Assembly (NCBI GenBank): GCA_963978895.1
Contig: OZ022245.1
Span: forward strand, 2,501 to 66,500
Length of the DNA: 64,000 bases
Reading direction: 5' to 3'
Origin: Erpobdella octoculata
Lineage: Eukaryota; Annelida; Clitellata; Hirudinida; Erpobdellidae
Shown: positions 21,902 to 34,895 of the stretch, in pieces
How positions within the stretch are numbered: the stretch's first letter is position 1
How the letters are laid out: each line of letters opens with the position of its first letter
Notes under the pieces: model-generated
Databases searched by the model: none
Seen by the model: the letters and a program-made list of their open reading frames with translations, nothing else
What the model was told of the DNA's origin: nothing
Program-made: the position numbers and the translations under genes

Positions 21902-22067
21902 CCTAACCCTAACCCTAACCCTAACCCTAACCCTAACCCTAACCCTAACCCTAACCCTAACCCTAACCCTAACCCTAACCCTAACCCTAACCCTAACCCT
22001 AACCCTAACCCTAACCCTAACCCTTATCCTAACCCTAACCCTAACCCTAACCCTAACCCTAACCCTA
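21902..22067. repeat. Innermost telomeric tract
   Basis: About 27 CCCTAA hexamers with one variant (CCCTTAT near 22021). It marks an older chromosome end to which the Penelope-like element was added. It joins the satellite at CTAAAAC, where the two sequences share a few bases. Confidence 0.93.
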
Positions 22068-25000
22068 AAACTTAAAATCGCTCTAGCGGCTAAACGGTTC
22101 GTCCTAGAGCAAAAAGGACCTTATTCTGTGATCACTCAAATAATCAACTCTTTTTCTCGCTCTAGCGCCTAAACGGTGCGTCGTAGAGCAAAACTGACTT
22201 GATTTTCGTGATCAGCCCATCGATTTCTATAAGAATACAAGTTCAAAATAATTTTAATTTTTTTAAATTTTTATCTAAAACTTAAAATCGCTCTAGCGGC
22301 TAAACGGTTCGTCCTAGAGCAAAAAGGACCTTATTCTGTGATCACTCAAATCATCGACGCTTTTTTCCGTTCTAGCGTCTAAACGGTGCGTCGTAGAGCA
22401 AAACTGACTTGATTTTCGTGATCAGCCCATCGAGTTCTATAAGTATACAAGTAAAAATTTTTTTAATTTTTATCTAAAACTTAAAATCGCTCTAGCGGCT
22501 AAACGGTTCGACCTATAGCAAAAAGGACCTTATTCTGTGATCACTCAAATCATCAACTCTTTTTTTCGTTCTAGCGCCTAAACGGTGCGTCGTAGAGCAA
22601 AACTGACTTGATTTTCGTGATCAGCCCATCGAGTTCTATAAGAATACAAGTTCAAAATAATTTTAATTTTTTTAAATTTTTATCTAAAACTTAAAATCGC
22701 TCTAGCGGCTAAACGGTTCGTCCTATAGCAAAAAGGACCTTATTCTGTGATCACCCAAATCATCAACTCTTTTTTTCGTTCTAGCGCCTAAACGGTGCGT
22801 CGTAGAGCAAAACTGACTTGATTTTCGTGATCAGCCCATCGAGTTATATAAGAATACAAGTTCAAAATAATTTTAATTTTTTTAAATTTTTATCTAAAAC
22901 TTAAAATCGCTCTAGCGGCTAAACGGTTCGTCCTAGAGCAAAAAGGACCTTATTCTGTGATCACTCAAATAATCAACTCTTTTTCTCGCTCTAGCGCCTA
23001 AACGGTGCGTCGTAGAGCAAAACTGACTTGATTTTCGTGATCAGCCCATCGAGTTCTATAAGAATACAAGTTCAAAATAATTTTAATTTTTTTAAATTTT
23101 TATCTAAAACTTAAAATCGCTCTAGCGGCTAAACGGTTCGTCCTAGAGCAAAAAGGACCTTATTCTGTGATCACTCAAATAATCAACTCTTTTTCTCGCT
23201 CTAGCGCCTAAACGGTGCGTCGTAGAGCAAAACTGACTTGATTTTCGTGATCAGCCCATCGAGTTCTATAAGAATACAAGTTCAAAATAATTTTAATTTT
23301 TTTAAATTTTTATCTAAAACTTAAAATCGCTCTAGCGGCTAAACGGTTCGTCCTAGAGCAAAAAGGAGCTTATTCTGTGATCACTCAAATCATCGACTTT
23401 TTTCCGTTCTAGCGTCTAAACGGTGCGTCATAGAGCAAAACTGACTTGATTTTCGTGATCAGCGCATCGAGTTCTATAAGTATACAAGTAAAAAAATTTT
23501 TAATTTTTATCTAAAACTTAAAATCGCTCTAGCGGCTAAACGGTTCGTCCTATAGCAAAAAGGACCTTATTCTGTGATCACTCAAATCATCAACTCTTTT
23601 TTCCGTTCTAGCGCCTAAACGGTGCGTCGTAGAGCAAAACTGACTTGATTTTCGTGATCAGCCCATCGAGTTCTATAAGAATACAAGTTCAAAATAATTT
23701 TAATTTTTTTAAATTTTTATCTAAAACTTAAAATCGCTCTAGCGGCTAAACGGTTCGTCCTAGAGCAAAAAGGACCTTATTCTGTGATCACTCAAATCAT
23801 CGACTCTTTTTTCCGTTCTAGCGTCTAAACGGTGCGTCGTAGAGCAAAACTGACTTGATTTTCGTGATCAGCCCATCGAGTTCTATAAGAATACAAGTTC
23901 AAAATAATTTTAATTTTTTTAAATTTTTATCTAAAACTTAAAATCGCTCTAGCGGCTAAACGGTTCGTCCTAGAGCAAAAAGGACCTTATTCTGTGTTCA
24001 CTCAAATCATCGACTTTTTTCCGTTCTAGCGTCTAAACGGTGCGTCATAGAGCAAAACTGACTTGATTTTCGTGATCAGCGCATCGAGTTCTATAAGTAT
24101 ACAAGTAAAAAATTTTTAAATTTTTATCTAAAACTTAAAATCGCTCTAGCGGCTAAACGGTTCGTCCTATAGCAAAAAGGACCTTATTCTGTGATCACTC
24201 AAATCATCAACTCTTTTTCCGTTCTAGCGCCTAAACGGTGCGTCGTAGAGCAAAACTGACTTGATTTTCGTGATCAGCCCATCGAGTTCTATAAGAATAC
24301 AAGTTCAAAATAATTTTAATTTTTTTAAATTTTTATCTAAAACTTAAAATCGCTCTAGCGGCTAAACGGTTCGTCCTATAGCAAAAAGGACCTTATTCTG
24401 TGATCACCCAAATCATCAACTCTTTTTTTCGTTCTAGCGCCTAAACGGTGCGTCGTAGAGCAAAACTGACTTGATTTTCGTGATCAGCCCATCGAGTTAT
24501 ATAAGAATACAAGTTCAAAATAATTTTAATTTTTTTAAATTTTTATCTAAAACTTAAAATCGCTCTAGCGGCTAAACGGTTCGTCCTAGAGCAAAAAGGA
24601 CCTTATTCTGTGATCACTCAAATAATCAACTCTTTTTCTCGCTCTAGCGCCTAAACGGTGCGTCGTAGAGCAAAACTGACTTGATTTTCGTGATCAGCCC
24701 TTCGAGTTCTATAAGTATACAAGTAAAAATTTTTTTAATTTTCATCTAAAACTTAAAATCGCTCTAGCGCTAAACGGTTCGTCCTAGAGCAAAAAGGACC
24801 TTATTCTGTGATCACTCAAATAATCAACTCTTTTTCTCGCTCTAGCGCCTAAACGGTGCGTCGTAGAGCAAAACTGACTTGATTTTCGTGATCAGCCCAT
24901 CGAGTTCTATAAGAATACAAGTTCAAAATAATTTTAATTTTTTTAAATTTTTATCTAAAACTTAAAATCGCTCTAGCGGCTAAACGGTTCGTCCTAGAGC

Positions 25001-28000
25001 AAAAAGGACCTTATTCTGTGATCACTCAAATCATCGACTTTTTTCCGTTCTAGCGTCTAAACGGTGCGTCATAGAACAAAACTGACTTGATTTTCGTGAT
25101 CAGCGCATCGAGTTCTATAAGTATACAAGTAAAAAAATTTTTAATTTTTATCTAAAACTTAAAATCGCTCTAGCGGCTAAACGGTTCGTCCTATAGCAAA
25201 AAGGACCTTATTCTGTGATCACTCAAATCATCAACTCTTTTTTCCGTTCTAGCGCCTAAACGGTGCGTCGTAGAGCAAAACTGACTTGATTTTCGTGATC
25301 AGCCCATCGAGTTCTATAAGAATACAAGTTCAAAATAATTTTAATTTTTTTAAATTTTTATCTAAAACTTAAAATCGCTCTAGCGGCTAAACGGTTCGTC
25401 CTAGAGCAAAAAGGACCTTATTCTGTGATCACTCAAATCATCGACTCTTTTTCCGTTCTAGCGCCTAAACGGTGCGTCGTAGAGCAAAACTGACTTGATT
25501 TTCGTGATCAGCCCATCGAGTTCTATAAGAATACAAGTTCAAAATTTTAATTTTTTTAAATTTTTATCTAAAACTTAAAATCGCTCTAGCGGCTAAACGG
25601 TTCGTCCTATAGCAAAAAGGACCTTATTCTGTGATCACCCAAATCATCAACTCTTTTTTTCGTTCTAGCGCCTAAACGGTGCGTCGTAGAGCAAAACTGA
25701 CTTGATTTTCGTGATCAGCCCATCGAGTTATATAAGAATACAAGTTCAAAATAATTTTAATTTTTTTAAATTTTTATCTAAAACTTAAAATCGCTCTAGC
25801 GGCTAAACGGTTCGTCCTAGAGCAAAAAGGACCTTATTCTGTGATCACTCAAATAATCAACTCTTTTTCTCGCTCTAGCGCCTAAACGGTGCGTCGTAGA
25901 GCAAAACTGACTTGATTTTCGTGATCAGCCCATCGAGTTCTATAAGTATACAAGTAAAAATTTTTTTAATTTTCATCTAAAACTTAAAATCGCTCTAGCG
26001 GCTTAACGGTTCGTCCTAGAGCAAAAAGGACCTTATTCTGTGATCACTCAAATCATCAACTCTTTTTTCCGTTCTAGCGCCTAAACGGTGCGTCGTAGAG
26101 CAAAACTGACTTGATTTTCGTGATCAGCCCATCGAGTTCTATAAGTATACAAGTAAAAATTTTTTTAATTTTCATCTAAAACTTAAAATCGCTCTAGCGG
26201 CTAAACGGTTCGTCCTAGAGCAAAAAGGACCTTATTCTGTGATCACTCAAATCATCAACTCTTTTTTTCGTTCTAGCGCCTAAACGGTGCGTCGTAGAGC
26301 AAAACTGACTTGATTTTCGTGATCAGCCCTTCGAGTTCTATAAGTATACAAGTAAAAATTTTTTTAATTTTCATCTAAAACTTAAAATCGCTCTAGCGGC
26401 TAAACGGTTCGTCCTAGAGCAAAAAGGACCTTATTCTGTGATCACTCAAATAATCAACTCTTTTTCTCGCTCTAGCGCCTAAACGGTGCGTCGTAGAGCA
26501 AAACTGACTTGATTTTCGTGATCAGCCCATCGAGTTCTATAAGAATACAAGTTCAAAATAATTTTAATTTTTTTAAATTTTTATCTAAAACTTAAAATCG
26601 CTCTAGCGGCTAAACGGTTCGTCCTAGAGCAAAAAGGACCTTATTCTGTGATCACTCAAATAATCAACTCTTTTTCTCGCTCTAGCGCCTAAACGGTGCG
26701 TCGTAGAGCAAAACTGACTTGATTTTCGTGATCAGCCCATCGAGTTCTATAAGAATACAAGTTCAAAATAATTTTAATTTTTTTAAATTTTTATCTAAAA
26801 CTTAAAATCGCTCTAGCGGCTAAACGGTTCGTCCTAGAGCAAAAAGGACCTTATTCTGTGATCACTCAAATCATCGACTTTTTTCCGTTCTAGCGTCTAA
26901 ACGGTGCGTCATAAAGCAAAACTGACTTGATTTTCGTGATCAGCGCATCGAGTTCTATAAGTATACAAGTAAAAAATTTTTTAATTTTTATCTAAAACTT
27001 AAAATCGCTCTAGCGGCTAAACGGTTCGTCCTATAGCAAAAAGGACCTTATTCTGTGATCACTCAAATCATCAACTCTTTTTTCCGTTCTAGCGCCTAAA
27101 CGGTGCGTCGTAGAGCAAAACTGACTTGATTTTCGTGATCAGCCCATCGAGTTCTATAAGAATACAAGTTCAAAATAATTTTAATTTTTTTAAATTTTTA
27201 TCTAAAACTTAAAATCGCTCTAGCGGCTAAACGGTTCGTCCTAGAGCAAAAAGGACCTTATTCTGTGATCACTCAAATCATCGACTCTTTTTTCCGTTCT
27301 AGCGTCTAAACGGTGCGTCGTAGAGCAAAACTGACTTGATTTTCGTGATCAGCCCATCGAGTTCTATAAAAATACAAGTTCAAAATAATTTTAATTTTTT
27401 TAAATTTTCATCTAAAACTTAAAATCGCTCTAGCGGCTAAACGGTTCGTCCAAGAGCAAAAAGGACCTTATTCTGTGATCACTCAAATCATCAACTCTTT
27501 TTTTCGTTCTAGCGCCTAAACGGTGCGTCGTAGAGCAAAACTGACTTGATTTTCGTGATCAGCCCATCGAGTTCTATAAGAATACAAGTTCAAAATAATT
27601 TTAATTTTTTTAAATTTTTATCTAAAACTTAAAATCGCTCTAGCGGCTAAACGGTTCGTCCTAGAGCAAAAAGGACCTTATTCTGTGATCACTCAAATCA
27701 TCGACTCTTTTTTCCGTTCTAGCGTCTAAACGGTGCGTCGTAGAGCAAAACTGACTTGATTTTCGTGATCAGCCCATCGAGTTCTATAAGTATACAAGTA
27801 AAAAATTTTTTAATTTTTATCTAAAGCTTAAAATCGCTCTAGCGGCTAAACGGTTCGTCCTAGAGCAAAAAGGACCTTATTCTGTGATCACTCAAATCAT
27901 CAACTCTTTTTTCCGTTCTAGCGCCTAAACGGTGCGTCGTAGAGCAAAACTGACTTGATTTTCGTGATCAGCCCATCGAGTTCTATAAGTATACAAGTAA

Positions 28001-31000
28001 AATTTTTTTTAATTTTCATCTAAAACTTAAAATCGCTCTAGCGGCTAAACGGTTCGTCCTAGAGCAAAAAGGACCTTATTCTGTGATCACTCAAATCATC
28101 GACTCTTTTTTTCGCTCTAGCGCCTAAACGGTTCGTCGTAGAGCAAAACTGACTTGATTTTCGTGATCAGCCCATCGAGTTCTATAAGAATACAAGTAAA
28201 AAAATTTTAAATTTTTATCTAAAACTTAAAATCGCTCTAGCGGCTAAACGGTTCGTCCTAGAGCAAAAAGGACCTTATTCTGTGATCACTCAAATCATCG
28301 ACTCTTTTTTCCGTTCTAGCGTCTAAACGGTGCGTCGTAGAGCAAAACTGACTTGATTTTCGTGATCAGCCCATCGAGTTCTATAAGTATACAAGTAAAA
28401 ATTTTTTTAATTTTTATCTAAAACTTAAAATCGCTCTAGCGGCTAAACGGTTCGTCCTAGAGCAAAAAGGACCTTATTCTGTGATCACTCAAATCATCAA
28501 CTCTTTTTCCGTTCTAGCGCCTAAACGGTGCGTCGTAGAGCAAAACTGACTTGATTTTCGTGATCAGCCCATCGAGTTCTATAAGTATACAAGTAAAAAT
28601 TTTTTTAATTTTCATCTAAAACTTAAAATCGCTCTAGCGGCTAAACGGTTCGTCCTAGAGCAAAAAGGACCTTATTCTGTGATCACTCAAGTCATCAACT
28701 CTTTTTTTCGTTCTAGCGCCTAAACGGTGCGTCGTAGAGCAAAACTGACTTGATTTTCGTGATCAGCCCATCGAGTTCTATAAAAATACAAGTTCAAAAT
28801 AATTTTAATTTTTTTAAATTTTCATCTAAAACTTAAAATCGCTCTAGCGGCTAAACGGTTCGTCCTAGAGCAAAAAGGACCTTATTCTGTGATCACTCAA
28901 ATCATCAACTCTTTTTCCGTTCTAGCGCCTAAACGGTGCGTCGTAGAGCAAAACTGACTTGATTTTCGTGATCAGCCCATCGAGTTCTATAAGTATACAA
29001 GTAAAATTTTTTTAATTTTCATCTAAAACTTAAAATCGCTCTAGCGGCTAAACGGTTCGTCCTAGAGCAAAAAGGACCTTATTCTGTGATCACTCAAATC
29101 ATCAACTCTTTTTTTCGCTCTAGCGCCTAAACGGTGCGTCGTAGAGCAAAACTGACTTGATTTTCGTGATCAGCCCATCGAGTTCTATAAGAATACAAGT
29201 TCAAAATAATTTTAATTTTTTTAAATTTTTATCTAAAACTTAAAATCGCTCTAGCGGCTAAACGGTTCGTCCTAGAGCAAAAAGGACCTTATTCTGTGAT
29301 CACTCAAATCATCGACTCTTTTTTCCGTTCTAGCGTCTAAACGGTGCGTCGTAGAGCAAAACTGACTTGATTTTCGTGATCAGCCCATCGAGTTCTATAA
29401 GTATACAAGTAAAAATTTTTTTAATTTTTATCTAAAACTTAAAATCGCTCTAGCGGCTAAACGGTTCGTCCTAGAGCAAAAAGGACCTTATTCTGTGATC
29501 ACTCAAATCATCAACTCTTTTTCCGTTCTAGCGCCTAAACGGTGCGTCGTAGAGCAAAACTGACTTGATTTTCGTGATCAGCCCATCGAGTTCTATAAGT
29601 ATACAAGTAAAAATTTTTTTAATTTTCATCTAAAACTTAAAATCGCTCTAGCGGCTAAACGGTTCGTCCTAGAGCAAAAAGGACCTTATTCTGTGATCAC
29701 TCAAATCATCAACTCTTTTTTTCGTTCTAGCGCCTAAACGGTGCGTCGTAGAGCAAAACTGACTTGATTTTCGTGATCAGCCCATCGAGTTCTATAAAAA
29801 TACAAGTTCAAAATAATTTTAATTTTTTTAAATTTTCATCTTAAACTTAAAATCGCTCTAGCGGCTAAACGGTTCGTCCTAGAGCAAAAAGGACCTTATT
29901 CTGTGATCACTCAAATCATCAACTCTTTTTTTCGCTCTAGCGCCTAAACGGTGCGTCGTAGAGCAAAACTGACTTGATTTTCGTGATCAGCCCATCGAGT
30001 TCTATAAGAATACAAGTTCAAAATAATTTTTATTTTTTTAAATTTTTATCTAAAACTTAAAATCGCTCTAGCGGCTAAACGGTTCGTCCTAGAGCAAAAA
30101 GGACCTTATTCTGTGATCACTCAAATCATCAACTCTTTTTTCCGTTCTAGCGCCTAAACGGTGCGTCGTAGAGCAAAACTGACTTGATTTTCGTGATCAG
30201 CGCATCGAGTTCTATAAGAATACAAGTTCAAAATAATTTTAATTTTTTTAAATTTTCATCTTAAACTTAAAATCGCTCTAGCGGCTAAACGGTTCGTCCT
30301 AGAGCAAAAAGGACCTTATTCTGTGATCACTCAAATCATCAACTCTTTTTTTCGCTCTAGCGCCTAAACGGTGCGTCGTAGAGCAAAACTGACTTGATTT
30401 TCGTGATCAGCCCATCGAGTTCTATAAGAATACAAGTTCAAAATAATTTTTATTTTTTTAAATTTTTATCTAAAACTTAAAATCGCTCTAGCGGCTAAAC
30501 GGTTCGTCCTAGAGCAAAAAGGACCTTATTCTGTGATCACTCAAATCATCAACTCTTTTTTCCGTTCTAGCGCCTAAACGGTGCGTCGTAGAGCAAAACT
30601 GACTTGATTTTCGTGATCAGCCCATCGAGTTCTATAAGTATACAAGTAAAATTTTTTTTAATTTTCATCTAAAACTTAAAATCGCTCTAGCGGCTAAACG
30701 GTTCGTCCTAGAGCAAAAAGGACCTTATTCTGTGATCACTCAAATCATCGACTCTTTTTTTCGCTCTAGCGCCTAAACGGTTCGTCGTAGAGCAAAACTG
30801 ACTTGATTTTCGTGATCAGCCCATCGAGTTCTATAAGAATACAAGTAAAAAAATTTTAAATTTTTATCTAAAACTTAAAATCGCTCTAGCGGCTAAACGG
30901 TTCGTCCTAGAGCAAAAAGGACCTTATTCTGTGATCACTCAAATCATCGACTCTTTTTTCCGTTCTAGCGTCTAAACGGTGCGTCGTAGAGCAAAACTGA

Positions 31001-33048
31001 CTTGATTTTCGTGATCAGCCCATCGAGTTCTATAAGTATACAAGTAAAAATTTTTTTAATTTTTATCTAAAACTTAAAATCGCTCTAGCGGCTAAACGGT
31101 TCGTCCTAGAGCAAAAAGGACCTTATTCTGTGATCACTCAAATCATCAACTCTTTTTCCGTTCTAGCGCCTAAACGGTGCGTCGTAGAGCAAAACTGACT
31201 TGATTTTCGTGATCAGCCCATCGAGTTCTATAAGTATACAAGTAAAAATTTTTTTAATTTTCATCTAAAACTTAAAATCGCTCTAGCGGCTAAACGGTTC
31301 GTCCTAGAGCAAAAAGGACCTTATTCTGTGATCACTCAAGTCATCAACTCTTTTTTTCGTTCTAGCGCCTAAACGGTGCGTCGTAGAGCAAAACTGACTT
31401 GATTTTCGTGATCAGCCCATCGAGTTCTATAAAAATACAAGTTCAAAATAATTTTAATTTTTTTAAATTTTCATCTAAAACTTAAAATCGCTCTAGCGGC
31501 TAAACGGTTCGTCCTAGAGCAAAAAGGACCTTATTCTGTGATCACTCAAATCATCAACTCTTTTTCCGTTCTAGCGCCTAAACGGTGCGTCGTAGAGCAA
31601 AACTGACTTGATTTTCGTGATCAGCCCATCGAGTTCTATAAGTATACAAGTAAAAATTTTTTTAATTTTCATCTAAAACTTAAAATCGCTCTAGCGGCTA
31701 AACGGTTCGTCCTAGAGCAAAAAGGACCTTATTCTGTGATCACTCAAATCATCAACTCTTTTTTTCGCTCTAGCGCCTAAACGGTGCGTCGTAGAGCAAA
31801 ACTGACTTGATTTTCGTGATCAGCCCATCGAGTTCTATAAGAATACAAGTTCAAAATAATTTTAATTTTTTTAAATTTTTATCTAAAACTTAAAATCGCT
31901 CTAGCGGCTAAACGGTTCGTCCTAGAGCAAAAAGGACCTTATTCTGTGATCACTCAAATCATCGACTCTTTTTTCCGTTCTAGCGTCTAAACGGTGCGTC
32001 GTAGAGCAAAACTGACTTGATTTTCGTGATCAGCCCATCGAGTTCTATAAGTATACAAGTAAAAATTTTTTTAATTTTTATCTAAAACTTAAAATCGCTC
32101 TAGCGGCTAAACGGTTCGTCCTAGAGCAAAAAGGACCTTATTCTGTGATCACTCAAATCATCAACTCTTTTTCCGTTCTAGCGCCTAAACGGTGCGTCGT
32201 AGAGCAAAACTGACTTGATTTTCGTGATCAGCCCATCGAGTTCTATAAGTATACAAGTAAAAATTTTTTTAATTTTCATCTAAAACTTAAAATCGCTCTA
32301 GCGGCTAAACGGTTCGTCCTAGAGCAAAAAGGACCTTATTCTGTGATCACTCAAATCATCAACTCTTTTTTTCGTTCTAGCGCCTAAACGGTGCGTCGTA
32401 GAGCAAAACTGACTTGATTTTCGTGATCAGCCCATCGAGTTCTATAAAAATACAAGTTCAAAATAATTTTAATTTTTTTAAATTTTCATCTTAAACTTAA
32501 AATCGCTCTAGCGGCTAAACGGTTCGTCCTAGAGCAAAAAGGACCTTATTCTGTGATCACTCAAATCATCAACTCTTTTTTTCGCTCTAGCGCCTAAACG
32601 GTGCGTCGTAGAGCAAAACTGACTTGATTTTCGTGATCAGCCCATCGAGTTCTATAAGAATACAAGTTCAAAATAATTTTTATTTTTTTAAATTTTTATC
32701 TAAAACTTAAAATCGCTCTAGCGGCTAAACGGTTCGTCCTAGAGCAAAAAGGACCTTATTCTGTGATCACTCAAATCATCAACTCTTTTTTCCGTTCTAG
32801 CGCCTAAACGGTGCGTCGTAGAGCAAAACTGACTTGATTTTCGTGATCAGCGCATCGAGTTCTATAAGAATACAAGTTCAAAATAATTTTAATTTTTTTT
32901 ATATTTTTATCTAAAACTTAAAATCGCTCTAGCGGCTAAACGGTTCGTCCTAGAGCAAAAAGGACCTTATTCTGTGATCACCCAAATCATCGACTCTTTT
33001 TCGTTCTAGCGCCTAAACGGTGCGTCGTGGAGCAAAACTGACTTGATT
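22068..33048 (+). repeat. Subtelomeric satellite, about 200-bp units with two related halves
   Basis: Roughly 50 head-to-tail units of about 195-212 bp. Each has two diverged half-units: one with GCTCTAG...CTAGAGC enclosing CGGCTAAACGGTTCGTC, and one with TTCTAGCGCCTAAACGGTGC followed by GTCGTAGAGC. Both can form hairpins, and both are followed by a GTGATCA. Unit length varies mainly in the T/A-rich linker. Variants recur in blocks, showing higher-order structure. There are no coding frames. Confidence 0.95.
27880..32880 (+). repeat. Higher-order duplication in the satellite, offset 2649 bp
   Basis: Rare variants recur at a constant offset of 2649: TTCGTCGTAG at 28132 and 30781, GTCATC in place of ATCATC at 28691 and 31340, CTTAAAC near 29840 and 32489, and AGCGCATC near 30202 and 32851. 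The matching stretch is about 27880-30230 against 30529-32880. Outside it the pattern no longer fits. Confidence 0.75.
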
Positions 33049-33300
33049 TTAAAACTTTTATTTAGCTCACAATCTCTGTTTGTGGCTTTCTCTGTACGCA
33101 AATCTTGCAAGTACAATTTTACTAGCTTTTTGACTAGCTAGGAAGCTGAAACTTTCAGCATAGCTTTATTTTGGATGACAATACATGATTAAAAAAACCT
33201 AATTTGAACATTTTTCGTATTTCTAAATAGAGTGCATTTGAAATAAAAGTTTGTGTTGAAAACCCCATTTTTCCTTAACTTGTTTCGTTATTGATTGCTG
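33049..33300 (+). repeat. Dispersed repeat A, copy 1
   Basis: About 250 bp starting near AAAACTTTTATTTAG, with CAATCTCTGTTTGTG, TCTGTACGCAAATCTTGCAA and AGGAAGCTGAAACTTTCAGC. It is found again near 41075-41310 and 49113-49375. There is no ORF. It could be a SINE or a non-autonomous DNA element; the ends are not resolved. Confidence 0.6.
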
Positions 33301-33731
33301 TTGAAATTATGATTAAGACCGTACTTGATTACAGCATACTATTACGTTATTAGTATGACACCAGTATAACTCTGATAGATAAATTCTATTTCAAGCATTA
33401 ATTATCGCTAAGTCGGCTATGTCTATTTACAGATTTCAATATGTACCTCTCAATTAACCCCATAAAAAACTAATGCAGAGGAAAATATCACAACTTAAAT
33501 AACAATCATAAAACCACCTTACCTTGTGTTCAATATTTATTTTAATTCTGTATAATAAACTTATTAACTGGATAAGTTATTATGTAAGCTAAACCAATTT
33601 GTTCAAGAAACGCAATTTAGAGATGGTGACTAGTAAGGCAAAAAAATATGTAAATGTTTTTATGCTAATGTAAGAAGTCTGGCTAATAGGATAAAAATGG
33701 CTGAATTGGAAATTGGAAATATATGTGAAAA

Positions 33732-34663
33732 ATGAAAACCCAGATACTATTGGCTGAAACCTGGACAAACAATAAAATCAGTGATGATGAACTAAAGTCA
33801 GTAGGCTATGATATGTTTAGAAAAGACAGAGAAAATCAAAAGAATACTGGCCATGGTGCTGGGGGTGTACTGTTGTATGTGAAAAATGATTTGAATGCAG
33901 TGCAAAGAAAGCGTGTGGTGTGAATTGAAGCCGAAAACATATAAATTAATAATTGGGGTTTGCTACAGAACTCCGAGTTCTAATGAAGATGCAGACAAGG
34001 GATTGTGTGAATTGATTTCCAAGGCAAATGAAAAGCCAGTGATCATTATAGGAGATTTTAATTACCACGTTAATTGGGATACTCTTGAGGGTCAGACACA
34101 CAAAGACGAGCAATTTCTACACTTCATTAATGATGAATTGTTGACACAGCTGATCAGAGTACCAACAAGAGGAAGAAATACTCTTGACTTATTATTAACT
34201 TCTGAAGAAAATATAGGAAAATATAATAGTGGGTGAATGTTTTGGTACAAGTGACCACCAGACTATCAGATGGGATTTGACAATAAGTGATATTAAGCAA
34301 ACATCAAAAGATGTTAGATACAACTACTTCAAGGCTGATTATGATAACATAAGAAAATGTATCATAAATAAAAATTTAATTAGCAAAATAACTGGATTGA
34401 ATGTAGAACGTAGCTGGAAAGTGTTTATTCAAAGCATGCAAGAAGTCATTGAGGGACAGGTTCCAATTCAGAAAAACTGGAATAATAAAAATCCATGGAT
34501 GACGAGACTGATAATTAAAAAGCAAAGAGCAAAATGTAAAGTAGGGAAAAAATATCGAGATCTAAATTATACTATTGGAAGGGATAATTCAAACACAGAA
34601 AAAATAAAGGAATTAAAAGAAAAATACAAAAAGAAAAGTAATGAAGTGAAAAAAAACAATTAA
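33732..34663 (+). pseudogene. LINE apurinic-type endonuclease region, broken
   Basis: Frames 33732-33923, 33895-34236 and 34229-34663 together cover the C-terminal part of an APE-like endonuclease and the linker before RT. Motifs seen are ILLAETWTN, GAGGVLLYV, GVCYRTPSS and IIIGDFNYHVNW. Frameshifts join the pieces. The start of the domain is missing, consistent with 5' truncation. Confidence 0.8.
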
Positions 34664-34895
34664 AATGGCCATATTGGAGTATGAACAGAAACTGGCAAAG
34701 AATATAAAAATGGATTGCAAAAGTTTTAACAAATATGTGAGAAGTAGATAGAAGAAAAAAGACAAAGTAGGTCCATTAAAAGATGACAAAGGGCAGGTAA
34801 TAACGAACGATGAAGAAACAGCAGACATTCTAAATAACTACTTTGGATCTGTTTTTACTAAAGAAGATATCCAAAATATCCCTAAGGCTAAAGAT

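Noticed and set aside
1..22067. Assembly artefact joining telomeric reads
   Set aside because: Possible in principle for the exact copy numbers. But consistent orientation, distinct unique junctions and an intact RT element make a wholly artificial structure unlikely; read support should still be consulted for array length.
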